Below, piece after piece: positions 35,876 to 45,351 of a DNA stretch of 64,000 bases; within the stretch, counting starts at the first letter, position 1; every line of letters begins with the position of its first letter. The stretch lies in assembly GCF_037974265.1 (NCBI RefSeq), contig NZ_CP150233.1, positions 4,464,001-4,528,000 of the forward strand, read 5' to 3'. The notes beneath the pieces were generated by a model. It had not been told where the DNA came from, searched no databases, and saw only the letters and a program-made list of their open reading frames with translations. The DNA is from Paenibacillus sp. FSL R5-0623 (GTDB lineage: Bacteria > Bacillota > Bacilli > Paenibacillales > Paenibacillaceae). Made by a program: the position numbers and the translations under genes.

Positions 35876-36604
35876 TTAGACCAGCACGCCACCAAATGGT
35901 CTTACAGGTTCACTCTTGCCAAATTCCGGCTTAAAGCTGCGGGCAGGATATGCCCATTTCACAGCGTTACTGATCACTCTTAATATTTCCGGTTTGTAAT
36001 AGGTCGGATATGTCTCATGACCTGGTCGGAAATAAAAGATTTTACCTTCACCACGCCGGAACGTACATCCGCTCCGGAATACTTCCCCACCCTGGAAGTT
36101 GCTTACAAACACCAGTTCATCCGGTACTGGAATATCGAAGAATTCGCCGTACATTTCTTCTTTTTCCAATACAATCTTGCCTTCGATGCCATCCGCAATC
36201 GGATGAGATGGGTTAACACACCATACAATTTCCTGCTCGTCAGCTACACGCCACTTCAGATCGCAGCTTGTTCCCATCAGCGCTTTGAATGGTTTGGAGA
36301 AATGACCTGAATGGAGCACAATCATTCCCATCCCGTTCAGCACTCGCTGCGCAACCTTCTGTGAGATCTCATCGCTTACGCGATCATGTGCCATATGTCC
36401 CCACCATATAAGCACATCTGTGGAATTCAGCACTTCATCACTTAATCCGTGTTCAGGCTGATCCAGTGTAGCTGTACGAATAGCAAAGCCTTCGCCGCCA
36501 AGTCCGTCAGCCAGTGCTCGATGCAGACCATCCGGGTAGACTTCCCTTACTTCATCGTGAATTTTCTCATGGACAAATTCATTCCAAATGGTGACGTTGA
36601 TCAT
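35876..36604 (-). CDS. ThuA-like protein of the class I glutamine amidotransferase fold
   Basis: About 242 residues. IWWGHMAHDRVSDE, GMIVLHSGHFSKPFKALMGTSCDLKWR and FYFRPGHETYPTYYKPE are ThuA family blocks. Rhizobial ThuA functions in trehalose and related disaccharide breakdown with the 3-keto-sugar route. The ATG at 36604 follows AGGGGG. It lies 25 bases after the TIM-barrel gene and forms a cluster with it and the Gfo/Idh/MocA dehydrogenase, a combination seen in 3-keto-glycoside metabolism. Confidence 0.87.
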   Translation of the reverse strand: MINVTIWNEFVHEKIHDEVREVYPDGLHRALADGLGGEGFAIRTATLDQPEHGLSDEVLNSTDVLIWWGHMAHDRVSDEISQKVAQRVLNGMGMIVLHSGHFSKPFKALMGTSCDLKWRVADEQEIVWCVNPSHPIADGIEGKIVLEKEEMYGEFFDIPVPDELVFVSNFQGGEVFRSGCTFRRGEGKIFYFRPGHETYPTYYKPEILRVISNAVKWAYPARSFKPEFGKSEPVRPFGGVLV

Positions 36605-36628
36605 ATTCAATTTCCCCCTAGTGTAGCT

Positions 36629-37597
36629 CTAAACCCACCACATATCGCCCAGCGGTTCTTCGATCAATACTTGCTGGAGATTTTGCACGGCTTTAGAGAA
36701 TCCTTCTTCAACCGACATCAGACCGTCTTCGTGCTCAATACTTACTACATAATCATATCCGACCAGACGCAAGGCACTCATAATATCTGCCCATGTCTTG
36801 TTATCATGTCCATAACCGACCGAGCGGAACTGCCAAGCCCGATCCAGCATATTGGTATAGTCCTGCATATCCGTTACACCGTGTTTGTTCACGTTTACCG
36901 GATCAATCGTTGTATCTTTGGCATGGAAGTGATGGATGGCTCCTTCACGTCCCAAGATGTGAATTGCCTGAACCGGATCAATACCTTGCCACCACATGTG
37001 ACTTGGGTCCAGATTGGCTCCGATCACTTCACCTGCTGCTTCACGCAGTCTCAGCAACGTTGCTGGAGTATGAACGGAGAATCCACCGTGCAGCTCCAAT
37101 CCAACTTTTACGTTACGATCTGCTGCAAATTTACCCCACTCTGTCCAGTAAGGGATAACTTTGTTTTCCCATTGCCACTTCAGGATTTCTTGGAAGTCAT
37201 TCGGCCATGGTGCAACAGGCCAGTTCGGATATTTGGCATCCTCATGATCTCCCGGACAACCGGAGAATGTATTCACTACAGGTACTTCAAGCTTCTCAGC
37301 CAGTTCTACTGTTTTAACAAAATCATCGTGGAAACCTTTGGCAATATCCTTTTGCGGATGTAGCGGGTTACCGTGACAGCTGAGTGCACTGATTGTCAAA
37401 CCGCGTGATTCCACTGCATTTTTGAAGTTTTTCAATGCTGTAGGATTGCTTAACAACTCATCTGGCTTACAATGTGCATTGCCTGGATGTCCGCCTGTTC
37501 CGATCTCTACTGCTTTTAATCCCTTGGATGCTACATAATCAAGAGCATCCTCCAATTTACGTCCTCCGAATAGTACCAAAAATACGCCGAGTTTCAA
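36629..37597 (-). CDS. Sugar phosphate isomerase/epimerase-type TIM barrel
   Basis: 322 residues of the xylose isomerase-like TIM barrel (AP endonuclease 2 family). Metal-binding residues of this fold are visible in GLELHGGFSVHTP (Glu), GANLDPSHMWWQG (Asp and His), FHAKDT (His, Asp) and SIEHEDG (Glu). Members act as keto-sugar isomerases or epimerases. The lack of a signal peptide puts it in the cytoplasm. It sits between ThuA and a Gfo/Idh dehydrogenase, so it probably processes the product of that oxidoreductase. Confidence 0.9.
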   Translation of the reverse strand: MKLGVFLVLFGGRKLEDALDYVASKGLKAVEIGTGGHPGNAHCKPDELLSNPTALKNFKNAVESRGLTISALSCHGNPLHPQKDIAKGFHDDFVKTVELAEKLEVPVVNTFSGCPGDHEDAKYPNWPVAPWPNDFQEILKWQWENKVIPYWTEWGKFAADRNVKVGLELHGGFSVHTPATLLRLREAAGEVIGANLDPSHMWWQGIDPVQAIHILGREGAIHHFHAKDTTIDPVNVNKHGVTDMQDYTNMLDRAWQFRSVGYGHDNKTWADIMSALRLVGYDYVVSIEHEDGLMSVEEGFSKAVQNLQQVLIEEPLGDMWWV

Positions 37598-37798
37598 GTG
37601 CGATTCCTCCCTGGATTAGATATCGTATGATTGCTGAATTCATGAATATTGAACTGTATACAATTACCGTTCAGATCACATGCCTGTTTGATTAGTGTGG
37701 AAAATCGAGAGTGTTTCTATCCTGAAATTGAACGTAAGAATACTGGTTATTCTGCATCACTCGTAAGAGCATCAAGCTTTGAACACTTTTTACTCAGA

Positions 37799-38923
37799 CT
37801 AGTGTGATTCCACGGTTTCAATCTCAGTTTGAACTGTGTGAGTTACTGCAAAAGAATCATAGCTGCTCTCCAGATGTATATGCTTGCCTTCAAGTGAAGA
37901 ACGCTGGAATGAATGCATGGCTTCCAGTACGTGATAAGCAAGCTTACCACTGGCTTTGTGTTCCCGTCCGGCACGAATGGATTCAACCATTTCCGTTACG
38001 CCGATGCCTCGTTCGTTTTGTCCACTTTCGAAGACTGGTTTAACCGTCTCCCAAGTGTCTTGACCGTATCTGCGAACCTTCACTTCCCCGTTAAAGTAAT
38101 TGGGGTCAGGTACACTAAGTGTACCTTCTGTACCATAGATTTCAATACGTGGCAGATCCGAAGCTCCGCGAATATCGAAACTGGTAATCATGGTTGCAAT
38201 GGCACCTTCTGCAAAATCAATGGTTCCTGCCAAGTGGGTAGGCGTCTCTACTTGAAGCGCTGTACCTTCCTTTGGCCCAGAGCCAATCTTGCGATCTGCA
38301 ATCTGTATGCCTGCCGAGGCGCTGATTCTGCGTATCGGTCCAAGTAGCGTAATCAGAGCGGTCAGGTAGTAAGGTCCCATATCAAACATGGGTCCGCCGC
38401 CCGCGACATAAAAGAACTCTGGATTAGGATGCCAAGCTTCTGGTCCTCCACCCATGAAGAATGAAGTCGCTGCAACCGGCTTGCCAATCAGCCCATCCTC
38501 AATGGCTTTACGAGCTGTCTGTATGCCTGAACCAAGGAAGGTATCCGGTGCAGAACCAACATACAATCCCTTTTCCTCAGCCAACTCAACAACCTTGCGA
38601 CCATCCTCAAGAGAAATTGCCAGCGGCTTCTCGGCATACACATGTTTGCCTGCTTCGAGTGCAGCCAGATCGGTCATGGCATGACTTCCAGGAACCGTAA
38701 GGTTCAACACAAGTTCAATTTCGTTATTTTGCAGCAACTCATCTACATTGTAAACGTTTGCGATATTAAATTCATCTGCCCGTTCCTGAGCGCGTTCACG
38801 AATCAAATCCGCAACAGCCACGACTTCAATGACCGGGTTGTTTTTGAGATTTTCCAAGTAGATGGCGCTGATGTTACCACACCCGATGATGCCTGCTTTC
38901 ATTTTCTCCACTGTGACGTTCAT
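37799..38923 (-). CDS. Gfo/Idh/MocA family NAD(P)-dependent sugar dehydrogenase
   Basis: About 374 residues. The Rossmann start KAGIIGCGNISAIYLENL has the GxGxxS fingerprint; KPLAISLEDG carries the catalytic Lys of the EKP motif (AEKPLA). The C-terminal domain has GGGPMFDMGPYYLTALI with substrate-binding Asp. It oxidises a sugar or cyclitol ring carbon. The start is ambiguous; I take the ATG at 38923 before MNVTVEKMK. It is the first gene of the cluster and divergent from an AraC regulator. Confidence 0.9.
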   Translation of the reverse strand: MNVTVEKMKAGIIGCGNISAIYLENLKNNPVIEVVAVADLIRERAQERADEFNIANVYNVDELLQNNEIELVLNLTVPGSHAMTDLAALEAGKHVYAEKPLAISLEDGRKVVELAEEKGLYVGSAPDTFLGSGIQTARKAIEDGLIGKPVAATSFFMGGGPEAWHPNPEFFYVAGGGPMFDMGPYYLTALITLLGPIRRISASAGIQIADRKIGSGPKEGTALQVETPTHLAGTIDFAEGAIATMITSFDIRGASDLPRIEIYGTEGTLSVPDPNYFNGEVKVRRYGQDTWETVKPVFESGQNERGIGVTEMVESIRAGREHKASGKLAYHVLEAMHSFQRSSLEGKHIHLESSYDSFAVTHTVQTEIETVESH

Positions 38924-39101
38924 CTCCTTACGCATGGTGAAAATCTGCGTTTGAATGGTTGAGATACATATGTTTTGTTGGATGTTTCCTGTTCCTTGAA
39001 TCTAATACTATGGTATTCCGTTTCAGCTTCAATTAAAATGAATAATATGATTGAAACATGAACTATCTGGTCATAATTTTCAAATTGCAAGGAGTATGCC
39101 C

Positions 39102-39920
39102 ATGCCGACAGATCAATCCTGCCAAGTTCTTACAGCAGGCTTTTCATTTCATCGTAAACCCTACGCTATGGTGCAGCCTGAAGGGGTGAAGAACTACCTA
39201 TTAAGACTGCAAACAGACGGACGTTGCCGTGCACGCATAGACGGGGACATGTCCCTGATAGATGCGGGCGATCTGCTTCTTTTTGATCCTGACGAGCCCT
39301 ATGAGCTAAGAATAGACAATGAAACCAATCCGATGGGAGAACGACTGGTGGAGAGTGGCGACTATCACATCTTCTTTAATGGTTCCTGGGTGGATGAGTG
39401 GTGGAAGCGTCACAAACGGCCGACCCGAATCAAAGTCGAACTGACGGAAAGCCTCCTGGTCCTGTTTCGACAACTCGTGCTGGAGCAGCGCCGCATCTCC
39501 AATCCTTATCCGGAAATTTCAAGTTATTATATGCGAATTTTATGTCTCGAAGTGGATCGTCTGCTCGCGGAGCATCCAACGATAACCAACACCAATTATG
39601 TGGCTTATGAGATCAAAAACTACATTGAAGAAAACGCTTCCTCTTTATTTAAGCTCGATGATGTGGCAACACATATTGGCATCAGTGTCTCACGGGGTGT
39701 ACATCTCTTCAAAGAAGCGTTTGGCAAAAGCATCATGCAATACACGCTTGACGTACGGCTGAATATGGCCAGGGAACGGATTATTTTCAGTCCAATGACC
39801 CTGGAGCAAGTGTCTGAGTCTTCTGGCTTTAACAACTATACCTATTTTCATCGGGTATTCCGTTCCCGGTTCGGCATGTCTCCGAAGGAATTCCGCGTCA
39901 TTCACCGGGAACAGATGTAA
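39102..39920 (+). CDS. AraC-family regulator of the adjacent sugar cluster
   Basis: About 272 residues. The N-terminal cupin-like sensor (about 1-110: GDLLLFDPDEPYEL) binds an effector. The C-terminal AraC DNA-binding domain has DDVATHIGISVSRGVHLFKEAFG and LEQVSESSGFNNYTYFHRVFRSRFGMSPKEFR. AAGGAG lies seven bases before the ATG at 39102, so I reject the TTG at 39051. Being divergent from the Gfo/Idh-TIM-ThuA genes it is their likely regulator. Confidence 0.9.
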   Translation: MPTDQSCQVLTAGFSFHRKPYAMVQPEGVKNYLLRLQTDGRCRARIDGDMSLIDAGDLLLFDPDEPYELRIDNETNPMGERLVESGDYHIFFNGSWVDEWWKRHKRPTRIKVELTESLLVLFRQLVLEQRRISNPYPEISSYYMRILCLEVDRLLAEHPTITNTNYVAYEIKNYIEENASSLFKLDDVATHIGISVSRGVHLFKEAFGKSIMQYTLDVRLNMARERIIFSPMTLEQVSESSGFNNYTYFHRVFRSRFGMSPKEFRVIHREQM

Positions 39921-39945
39921 TCATACCAGTATACGTAAGTTGAAC

Positions 39946-40260
39946 TTATTTGCGCGCGGCTATGGCCTCGGATACAACCATCGCCAGATCTTCATTACCA
40001 AACATGGACAATACACCAAGTACCGTATCATCCGGGATTTCACCGGCTTCCTCCTTGGATACAATCAGCTTCTGCACCTGCTGCAAACGCTCGTTGCTCT
40101 GCTGATTCGGGTAGGCTTGCCGGTACATCTCTTCCGGGTCCAAACCATGATTGACACACCACTGGGCAAATACGAGGATCATCATCTCTTCTTCCTGTTT
40201 ATAGGTTTCTACAACAGCTTCCTCGATCTGTTTATTACGTTCCTTTTCATATTCATCCAT
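39946..40260 (-). CDS. Small acidic protein of unknown function
   Basis: 104 residues, strongly helical and acidic (MDEYEKERNKQIEEAVVETYKQEEEMMILVFAQW, read in pieces). No signal or membrane helix; single Cys in AQWCVNHGLDPEEMY. It starts about 30 bases after the second Gfo/Idh gene, on the same strand, so the two appear cotranscribed. I do not recognise the family. Its end faces the AraC gene closely, with no terminator visible between them. Confidence 0.72.
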   Translation of the reverse strand: MDEYEKERNKQIEEAVVETYKQEEEMMILVFAQWCVNHGLDPEEMYRQAYPNQQSNERLQQVQKLIVSKEEAGEIPDDTVLGVLSMFGNEDLAMVVSEAIAARK

Positions 40261-40292
40261 GACTTGTATTCCTCCGTATGTGTATTCTGCAA

Positions 40293-41231
40293 TTATTTGC
40301 GAATCAATCGTTCCGCCAGTTCATGACTGTCCATGACATGACTTGCACTGATCAGGCAATCATCAGGTGAGTCCAGACAAGCCAGGAAATTATCAACTGC
40401 TCCGCTAAAACCTCTGCGTGTTAACACGGTGTCCCAGCTCCCGAACGTTTCTTTGGTTTCCAGACTCCCCTGTTCCATGCAGCTGATCGTGTCCATGTTC
40501 ACCACTTCAACAGATCGTCCACCACCATGCAATTCGATCTTCTCCAGATCTGCCCCAGCTTCACGCACCATATCGAATCGACCGTAGGCTGTTCTGCCCA
40601 GCTTGGCCGTTCCGGTTGCATGCAGCAGTCTGTCCAGATCATTCTTCCGAATCCATTGATGAAGCAACTCCACATTATGATCCGAGTACCACAACATCAG
40701 ATCCAGCATATGGATGAGATCATCATAGATGGTTTCTGCCGCAGGACGATCCTGAATGCCTGTACGATGTTTGGTCACTGTCAAGGATTCAAAACCTTTT
40801 CCACCCTGCATCCATTCTTTCGCTTTTTGGTACATCGGTGCGAATCTACGGTTGAAGCCTACTGCGAGTAGCAGCCCTTGTGCCTCGGCAAAAGCAGTCA
40901 TCTCTTCCGACTCCCGAATCGTATAGGATAACGGTTTGTCTACGTACACGGCTAATCCCTGTTCCAGACATTGCATGACAATGTCAAAGTGCGCTTCCGT
41001 TGCTGTATGTACAAACACCGCATCCAAGTCCCAGGACAACAGTTCTTTCAGATCCGTTGTTCCCCGTTCTAATCGATACGCCTCCTGAACGACTTTGACC
41101 GGCTCCGGAGATCGGTTCATAATGCCTACAATCTCCACGTTCGGATGAGCTGTTAACAGCGGCAAATATACTTTACGTGCAATATCGCCGAGGCCGATAA
41201 TTGCAACTCGTTTACGTTGGGTTGTTTCCAT
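40293..41231 (-). CDS. Second Gfo/Idh/MocA family oxidoreductase
   Basis: About 312 residues. Rossmann motif VAIIGLGDIARKVYLPLL, and the catalytic Lys in YVDKPLSYTIRE, a variant of the EKP motif. VGFNRRFAPMYQKAKEW follows. The C-terminal substrate domain is shorter than in the other copy in this window. Members of this pattern (with short length and RRFAP) include virulence factor MviM-like dehydrogenases. Substrate unknown. Confidence 0.86.
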   Translation of the reverse strand: METTQRKRVAIIGLGDIARKVYLPLLTAHPNVEIVGIMNRSPEPVKVVQEAYRLERGTTDLKELLSWDLDAVFVHTATEAHFDIVMQCLEQGLAVYVDKPLSYTIRESEEMTAFAEAQGLLLAVGFNRRFAPMYQKAKEWMQGGKGFESLTVTKHRTGIQDRPAAETIYDDLIHMLDLMLWYSDHNVELLHQWIRKNDLDRLLHATGTAKLGRTAYGRFDMVREAGADLEKIELHGGGRSVEVVNMDTISCMEQGSLETKETFGSWDTVLTRRGFSGAVDNFLACLDSPDDCLISASHVMDSHELAERLIRK

Positions 41232-41430
41232 GATGATCATTCCACCTTCAGTTCGGTTCTATATTTCCACGTCCTATAGTGTAACCCTTCGGACAGCAAC
41301 TTGCCAGTGATTGCAGCACACTTCGCACGAATTGTTCAGACAATGGGCGAACGTGGTAAACTTAGGAGGAACAGCAGTACAGATCGGGACACGACCAGAC
41401 CTGCCTGATCTGAAAGGAGCGTTTGGGATT

Positions 41431-42042
41431 TTGCGAAAATGGTTATGGCTTCTGTTATATGTTTTACTTGCAGGAGTCACGTTTATTTACAGATATGAAC
41501 TGCTGGCCTGGACAGATCTTCATCAGTCCATTCCGCTGTTACTCGCCATGGCAACATTGTTTGCTCTTGTGCCTGTAATTCCTTATAAGTTTGTTATTAT
41601 CGCCTTTGGTTACAGTTACGGTACCACCACGGCAGCCTGGATATGCTGGCTTGGCACCACACTTGCAGCCATGCTCGTATATGGCGGAGCAAGAACCATC
41701 TTCAGACATCAGGCGAGATCGTACCTCGAACGTATTCGGGGTCTGAACCGTTTTACCACATGGATGGAAGCACATCCGTTCATGGGTGTCATGTCGATGC
41801 GACTGTTGCCGATCGTGCCTCAGATGGCCGTTAATATCTACGCAGGTATAACGTACACGCCATTCTGGGTCTTCATGCTTGCCACGGCCATTGGGAAAAT
41901 GCCAGCGATTTTTGTATTTGCCTATGCAGGTGCGCAAGCTGAAACCTCAATCTGGCTGAGCCTGGGCATCCTTGCCGGATATCTGGTGTTCATGGCCATT
42001 GTATTGCTCTTATTTCGCTTTCGGTCACGCAACAAAGCCTGA
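41431..42042 (+). CDS. TVP38/TMEM64-family membrane protein
   Basis: About 203 residues with five or six hydrophobic helices. VPVIPYKFVIIAFGYSYGTTTAAWICWLGTTLAAM and FMGVMSMRLLPIVPQMAVNIYAGITYTPFWVFMLATAIGKMP are VTT (DedA-like) domain blocks. Members are thought to act as lipid scramblases. The open frame goes back to 41311, but AAAGGAG lies 11 bases before the TTG at 41431, and the sequence upstream is not membrane-like. Start moderately sure. Confidence 0.82.
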   Translation: MRKWLWLLLYVLLAGVTFIYRYELLAWTDLHQSIPLLLAMATLFALVPVIPYKFVIIAFGYSYGTTTAAWICWLGTTLAAMLVYGGARTIFRHQARSYLERIRGLNRFTTWMEAHPFMGVMSMRLLPIVPQMAVNIYAGITYTPFWVFMLATAIGKMPAIFVFAYAGAQAETSIWLSLGILAGYLVFMAIVLLLFRFRSRNKA

Positions 42043-42089
42043 ATTCACAATTCGCAAACCGTTCAGATTCAGCTTGTTTTCATTCCGGC

Positions 42090-42118
42090 TTGGTTGGCTT
42101 GCCAATTCAGGATATAAT
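42090..42118 (+). promoter_or_regulatory. Candidate promoter of msrAB
   Basis: TTGGTT (42090-42095), a 17-base spacer and a perfect TATAAT (42113-42118), giving a leader of about 100 bases before the msrAB ATG. Confidence 0.65.
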
Positions 42119-42223
42119 AGAAGAGCAAGCCTAATGCTTGTGTAACAAGTTTTAATAAATCGGTAGATTGCTGGAGCTCGAACACGAGCGCTAAATCTTC
42201 ATCAGAAATGGAGTGACTATAGC

Positions 42224-43186
42224 ATGGAACAACATTCAAGTGAGTTAGCAACTTTTGCAGGCGGATGCTTCTGGTGTATGGTATCCCCCTTTGAAGAACT
42301 GCCCGGTATTCATAAAATCGTATCGGGTTATACAGGAGGACATACCGAGAATCCAACATATGAAGAGGTCTGCTCGGAGACAACAGGACATGTAGAGGCT
42401 GTGCAAATTACGTTTGACCCTGCCATCTTCCCTTATAAGAAACTGGTTGAACTGTTCTGGCAGCAGATTGATCCTACGGATACAGGCGGGCAATTCCATG
42501 ACCGTGGATCTTCCTATCAGACGGCCATCTTCTATCATAGCGAAGAACAGCGCCAGATTGCGGAAGCTTCCAAAGCGGAGCTGGGACAAAGTGGACGTTT
42601 TGACAAACCAATCTTCACACCCATCTTGCCAGCAAAACCTTTCTATGAAGCGGAAGAACATCATCAAAATTATCACCGGAAGAACCCTGCCCATTACAAA
42701 CGCTACAGCAAAGGTTCTGGACGTGTAGATTTCATCGAACGCAACTGGACCGGTAACGTGGATAAAGACGGGCTGAAAGAGCGTTTGACGCCGCTTCAAT
42801 ATGAAGTTACGCAGAACAGCGCAACCGAGCCTGCATTCCATAACGAATTCTGGGATCACCACGGTGATGGTATCTATGTGGACATCGTATCTGGCGAGCC
42901 ATTGTTCAGTTCTACCGACAAATACGATTCCGGCTGCGGCTGGCCGAGCTTCACACGTCCATTGCGTGACCACAACGTGAAGGAAAAAACCGATCTCAGC
43001 CACTTCATGATTCGTACCGAAGTGAGAAGTCGTGAGGGCGATTCCCATCTGGGTCACCTGTTCAACGATGGTCCTGCCGAAGCAGGTGGAATGCGTTATT
43101 GCATCAACTCTGCGGCACTTCGTTTTGTACCCAAAGAAGACTTGCAAAAAGAAGGATACGGTGAGTACGCCGTCCTTTTCCAATAA
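42224..43186 (+). CDS. msrAB: Fused peptide methionine sulfoxide reductase MsrA-MsrB
   Basis: 320 residues. The MsrA half (about 8-160) has the catalytic Cys15 in GGCFWC and GYTGGHTENPTYEEVCSETTGHVEAV. The MsrB half (about 185-315) has CGWPSFTRP, the HxxLGHLF block RSREGDSHLGHLFNDGP and the nucleophile Cys in RYCINSAALRF. MsrA reduces S- and MsrB R-methionine sulfoxide in oxidised proteins. Usual length for the fusion. Typical in low-GC Gram-positives. Confidence 0.97.
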   Translation: MEQHSSELATFAGGCFWCMVSPFEELPGIHKIVSGYTGGHTENPTYEEVCSETTGHVEAVQITFDPAIFPYKKLVELFWQQIDPTDTGGQFHDRGSSYQTAIFYHSEEQRQIAEASKAELGQSGRFDKPIFTPILPAKPFYEAEEHHQNYHRKNPAHYKRYSKGSGRVDFIERNWTGNVDKDGLKERLTPLQYEVTQNSATEPAFHNEFWDHHGDGIYVDIVSGEPLFSSTDKYDSGCGWPSFTRPLRDHNVKEKTDLSHFMIRTEVRSREGDSHLGHLFNDGPAEAGGMRYCINSAALRFVPKEDLQKEGYGEYAVLFQ

Positions 43187-43202
43187 GTTATAATACAAAT
43201 AC

Positions 43203-43237
43203 AAAAAAAGCAGTGGGATGGTCCCGCTGCTTTTTTG
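43203..43237 (+). terminator. Bidirectional terminator between msrAB and the MFS gene
   Basis: AAAAGCAGTGGGA / TCCCGCTGCTTTT hairpin with T runs on both strands. Confidence 0.88.
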
Positions 43238-43290
43238 TTGTACATTCTTGTTTTTCATAGACGAACTATTGTTGCACGAAAATGCACTGG

Positions 43291-44526
43291 TTAGGTTTGG
43301 CTCGAAGAGATTTCCGAAGTCAAATGGCTGGCAGGAGCCGTCTGATCATCATGAAATTGAATACGCATCGCTGGAATAATACCCATGATCATCACGGTAA
43401 CCGAGATTGCGTAGACGATAAAAATGGATGTGCTGTTCATCAGTACACCTGCCATGGAAGATCCAAGAAGCATACTTCCTATGAATAAAGGTGTGATGGT
43501 GCCATTCACTCTCCCGATCAAATGCTCATCGATCCGGGTGACCAAGTACGTGGAGATGATGACGTTGATAAATGCCAAACTGATGGAGCTCAAAAAGCTG
43601 ATCAAAAGGGTCAGCCAGAACCAACTGGATAACACTTCCCCCATCGTGGCTACAGCAAGACACAACACACCTACGATTAGAGTTAAAGTCTGATTCAACT
43701 TGCCACTTACAGCAGCGGCAATCCCTCCTCCAATCAATAAACCTAATCCGGATGCTCCAGAGAGGAACTGTAACGACGTTGCTTCAAGTCCCAGACGTTC
43801 GGTGATCAGAAATATTCCAAGTGGGCTGATGAGACCCGCAGAAAGCCCTATACAGATGAATACCAGACTAAGCATTTTTAACGAGCGAGATCGAGCAACA
43901 TATTGCCAGCCCTCTTTGATATCCGCTAATAATGAGGTATTTGTTTCCCGCTGCGTGGCGTCTTTAGGCAGAAATGTGAGTAGAAGCGCAGAGGTGAGGA
44001 ATAGAATGAGTAATGCGTACATGGATGCCTGAATTCCCATTGCAGTGTATATAAACGTTCCGACGATTGGTCCGAGAATTAAAAACAACGATTGACCACT
44101 CTGTGTAATCGCAATTGCAGATTGCAAATGTTCTCCCTTTACATTTCGCCTCACAATCTTTAGAGAGGATGGTTGAGAAAACTGGCTAACTATAGAGGAT
44201 ACAAACGTGGCTACGTATAGAATCTGCCAATACCCGGAAGATAAAACGCCAATAATCATGACAATAGACAACGCACTCAGAATATCCCCCAGTATCATCG
44301 TACGTTTGGGATTCCAGCGATCAGCAAGTGCACCGCCAATGATGGAGAAAACAAAAATTGGGGCATATTCAAGTACGGTAATCAGCGAGACGGCTATTGG
44401 ACTTCCCTGAGTTTTATCCATCACATAATAGAGGATCGCCATATTCCGGATCCATATCGCCAGATTTTGCAGCAGATCAGACCCTGTCACGATTAAAAAA
44501 GCTTTGTTCCTGAACAATGTGTTCAT
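43291..44526 (-). CDS. Major facilitator superfamily efflux transporter
   Basis: 411 residues with 12 predicted helices. GGALADRWNPKRTMILGDILSA is the loop 2-3 signature (GxLaDrxxRR type) and LSAGLISPLGIFLITERLG lies in the second half. It resembles macrolide/enterobactin-exporter-like MFS proteins. It lies about 80 bases after a TetR repressor gene on the same strand and has a matching operator in front of its start, so it is an inducible drug or metabolite exporter. The ligand is not known. Confidence 0.9.
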   Translation of the reverse strand: MNTLFRNKAFLIVTGSDLLQNLAIWIRNMAILYYVMDKTQGSPIAVSLITVLEYAPIFVFSIIGGALADRWNPKRTMILGDILSALSIVMIIGVLSSGYWQILYVATFVSSIVSQFSQPSSLKIVRRNVKGEHLQSAIAITQSGQSLFLILGPIVGTFIYTAMGIQASMYALLILFLTSALLLTFLPKDATQRETNTSLLADIKEGWQYVARSRSLKMLSLVFICIGLSAGLISPLGIFLITERLGLEATSLQFLSGASGLGLLIGGGIAAAVSGKLNQTLTLIVGVLCLAVATMGEVLSSWFWLTLLISFLSSISLAFINVIISTYLVTRIDEHLIGRVNGTITPLFIGSMLLGSSMAGVLMNSTSIFIVYAISVTVMIMGIIPAMRIQFHDDQTAPASHLTSEISSSQT

Positions 44527-44543
44527 TCTCCATCTCCTCTTTT

Positions 44544-44561
44544 AAACCGACTGTCCGGTTT
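44544..44561. promoter_or_regulatory. TetR-type operator before the MFS gene
   Basis: AAACCGACTGTCCGGTTT: a near-perfect palindrome with ACCG/CGGT arms. The same motif stands in the tetR promoter. Confidence 0.75.
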
Positions 44562-44607
44562 ATTAATATTCAAAAAGAAAAACTGACGTTACATCAGCTT
44601 TTCATGG

Positions 44608-45216
44608 TTAACGTTGTTGAATGCCTGCCAGCAGACCGGCCATGCCTTTGTGGTAAATACGACGAATATCCGTCAGGTCCTTCTCATAATAGAGTGTAGT
44701 CAATCCACTAAACAGACCGTAGATAATGTGCATTACATCCTGTGGGTCATCGGGTTTTAACTCCCCATCTTCCATCCCTTTAGTAATAATGGACTCATAT
44801 GTCGCATACGGAATTCGGATCAGGGAAAGCATCTCATCAAGCATCTCCTGACTGACGACCTGACCCGAGACAAACTCGTTAATGGCGTGATTCAGCGGGT
44901 TAGCCAAGTCATCCACGTAATGGTCAGCAAGTCCGTACAGTTTGTCTATGGCGGTCTTATACCCGGATTCTTTGTCCAGCCAAGCATTCATCCAATCTTC
45001 ATTGTTAAGCTTGATTAGATACATGAATAACTCTTCTTTGCTTTTGAAATGATAATAGATGCTGCCTTTACTCCGATTGTTAATCGTACATATGTCTTCC
45101 ATGGAAGTTGCACTATATCCCTTTTGGGCAAACAGTTCCTTGGTATTACGTGCAATGTCTTTTTTTATCTGGGTAACATCTTTTCTTCGTTTGACTTCGA
45201 TTGGAAAAACCTCCAT
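44608..45216 (-). CDS. TetR-family repressor
   Basis: About 202 residues. Helix-turn-helix NTKELFAQKGYSATSMEDICTINNRSKGSIYYHFKSKEELF (pieces) is standard TetR, and the C-terminal helical ligand domain follows. The ATG at 45216 lies only about 20 bases after the predicted transcription start, and no strong ribosome-binding site precedes it; the extension to 45294 would cross the promoter. It represses itself and the MFS gene through the two operators. Confidence 0.88.
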   Translation of the reverse strand: MEVFPIEVKRRKDVTQIKKDIARNTKELFAQKGYSATSMEDICTINNRSKGSIYYHFKSKEELFMYLIKLNNEDWMNAWLDKESGYKTAIDKLYGLADHYVDDLANPLNHAINEFVSGQVVSQEMLDEMLSLIRIPYATYESIITKGMEDGELKPDDPQDVMHIIYGLFSGLTTLYYEKDLTDIRRIYHKGMAGLLAGIQQR

Positions 45217-45222
45217 AAAAAT

Positions 45223-45270
45223 AAACCGACTATTCGGTCTAATAGTATCACAGCACAAATACCCCGTCAA
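45223..45270 (-). promoter_or_regulatory. tetR promoter and operator
   Basis: Minus strand: TTGACG (45265-45270), a 17-base spacer, TACTAT (45242-45247). Directly downstream, AAACCGACTATTCGGTCT (45223-45240, plus sense) repeats the operator found before the MFS gene, with 14 or so of 18 bases equal. Confidence 0.8.
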
Positions 45271-45351
45271 TTCAATTTGCACAGACACCCTCATTTGCTA
45301 CTTCAAAAGATGTACAAGAGAGTGCCTGGCGACAATTCAGGAGAGAAGTCG

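Noticed and set aside
36449..37363. 304-codon plus-strand frame across the ThuA and TIM-barrel genes
   Set aside because: Shadow of two well-supported genes in the other direction.
42245..43258. 337-codon frame opposite msrAB
   Set aside because: Mirror of the fused MsrA-MsrB gene; no start signal and no domain.
45216..45294. N-terminal extension of the TetR protein
   Set aside because: It would run through the -35/-10 and operator, so translation from there is unlikely.
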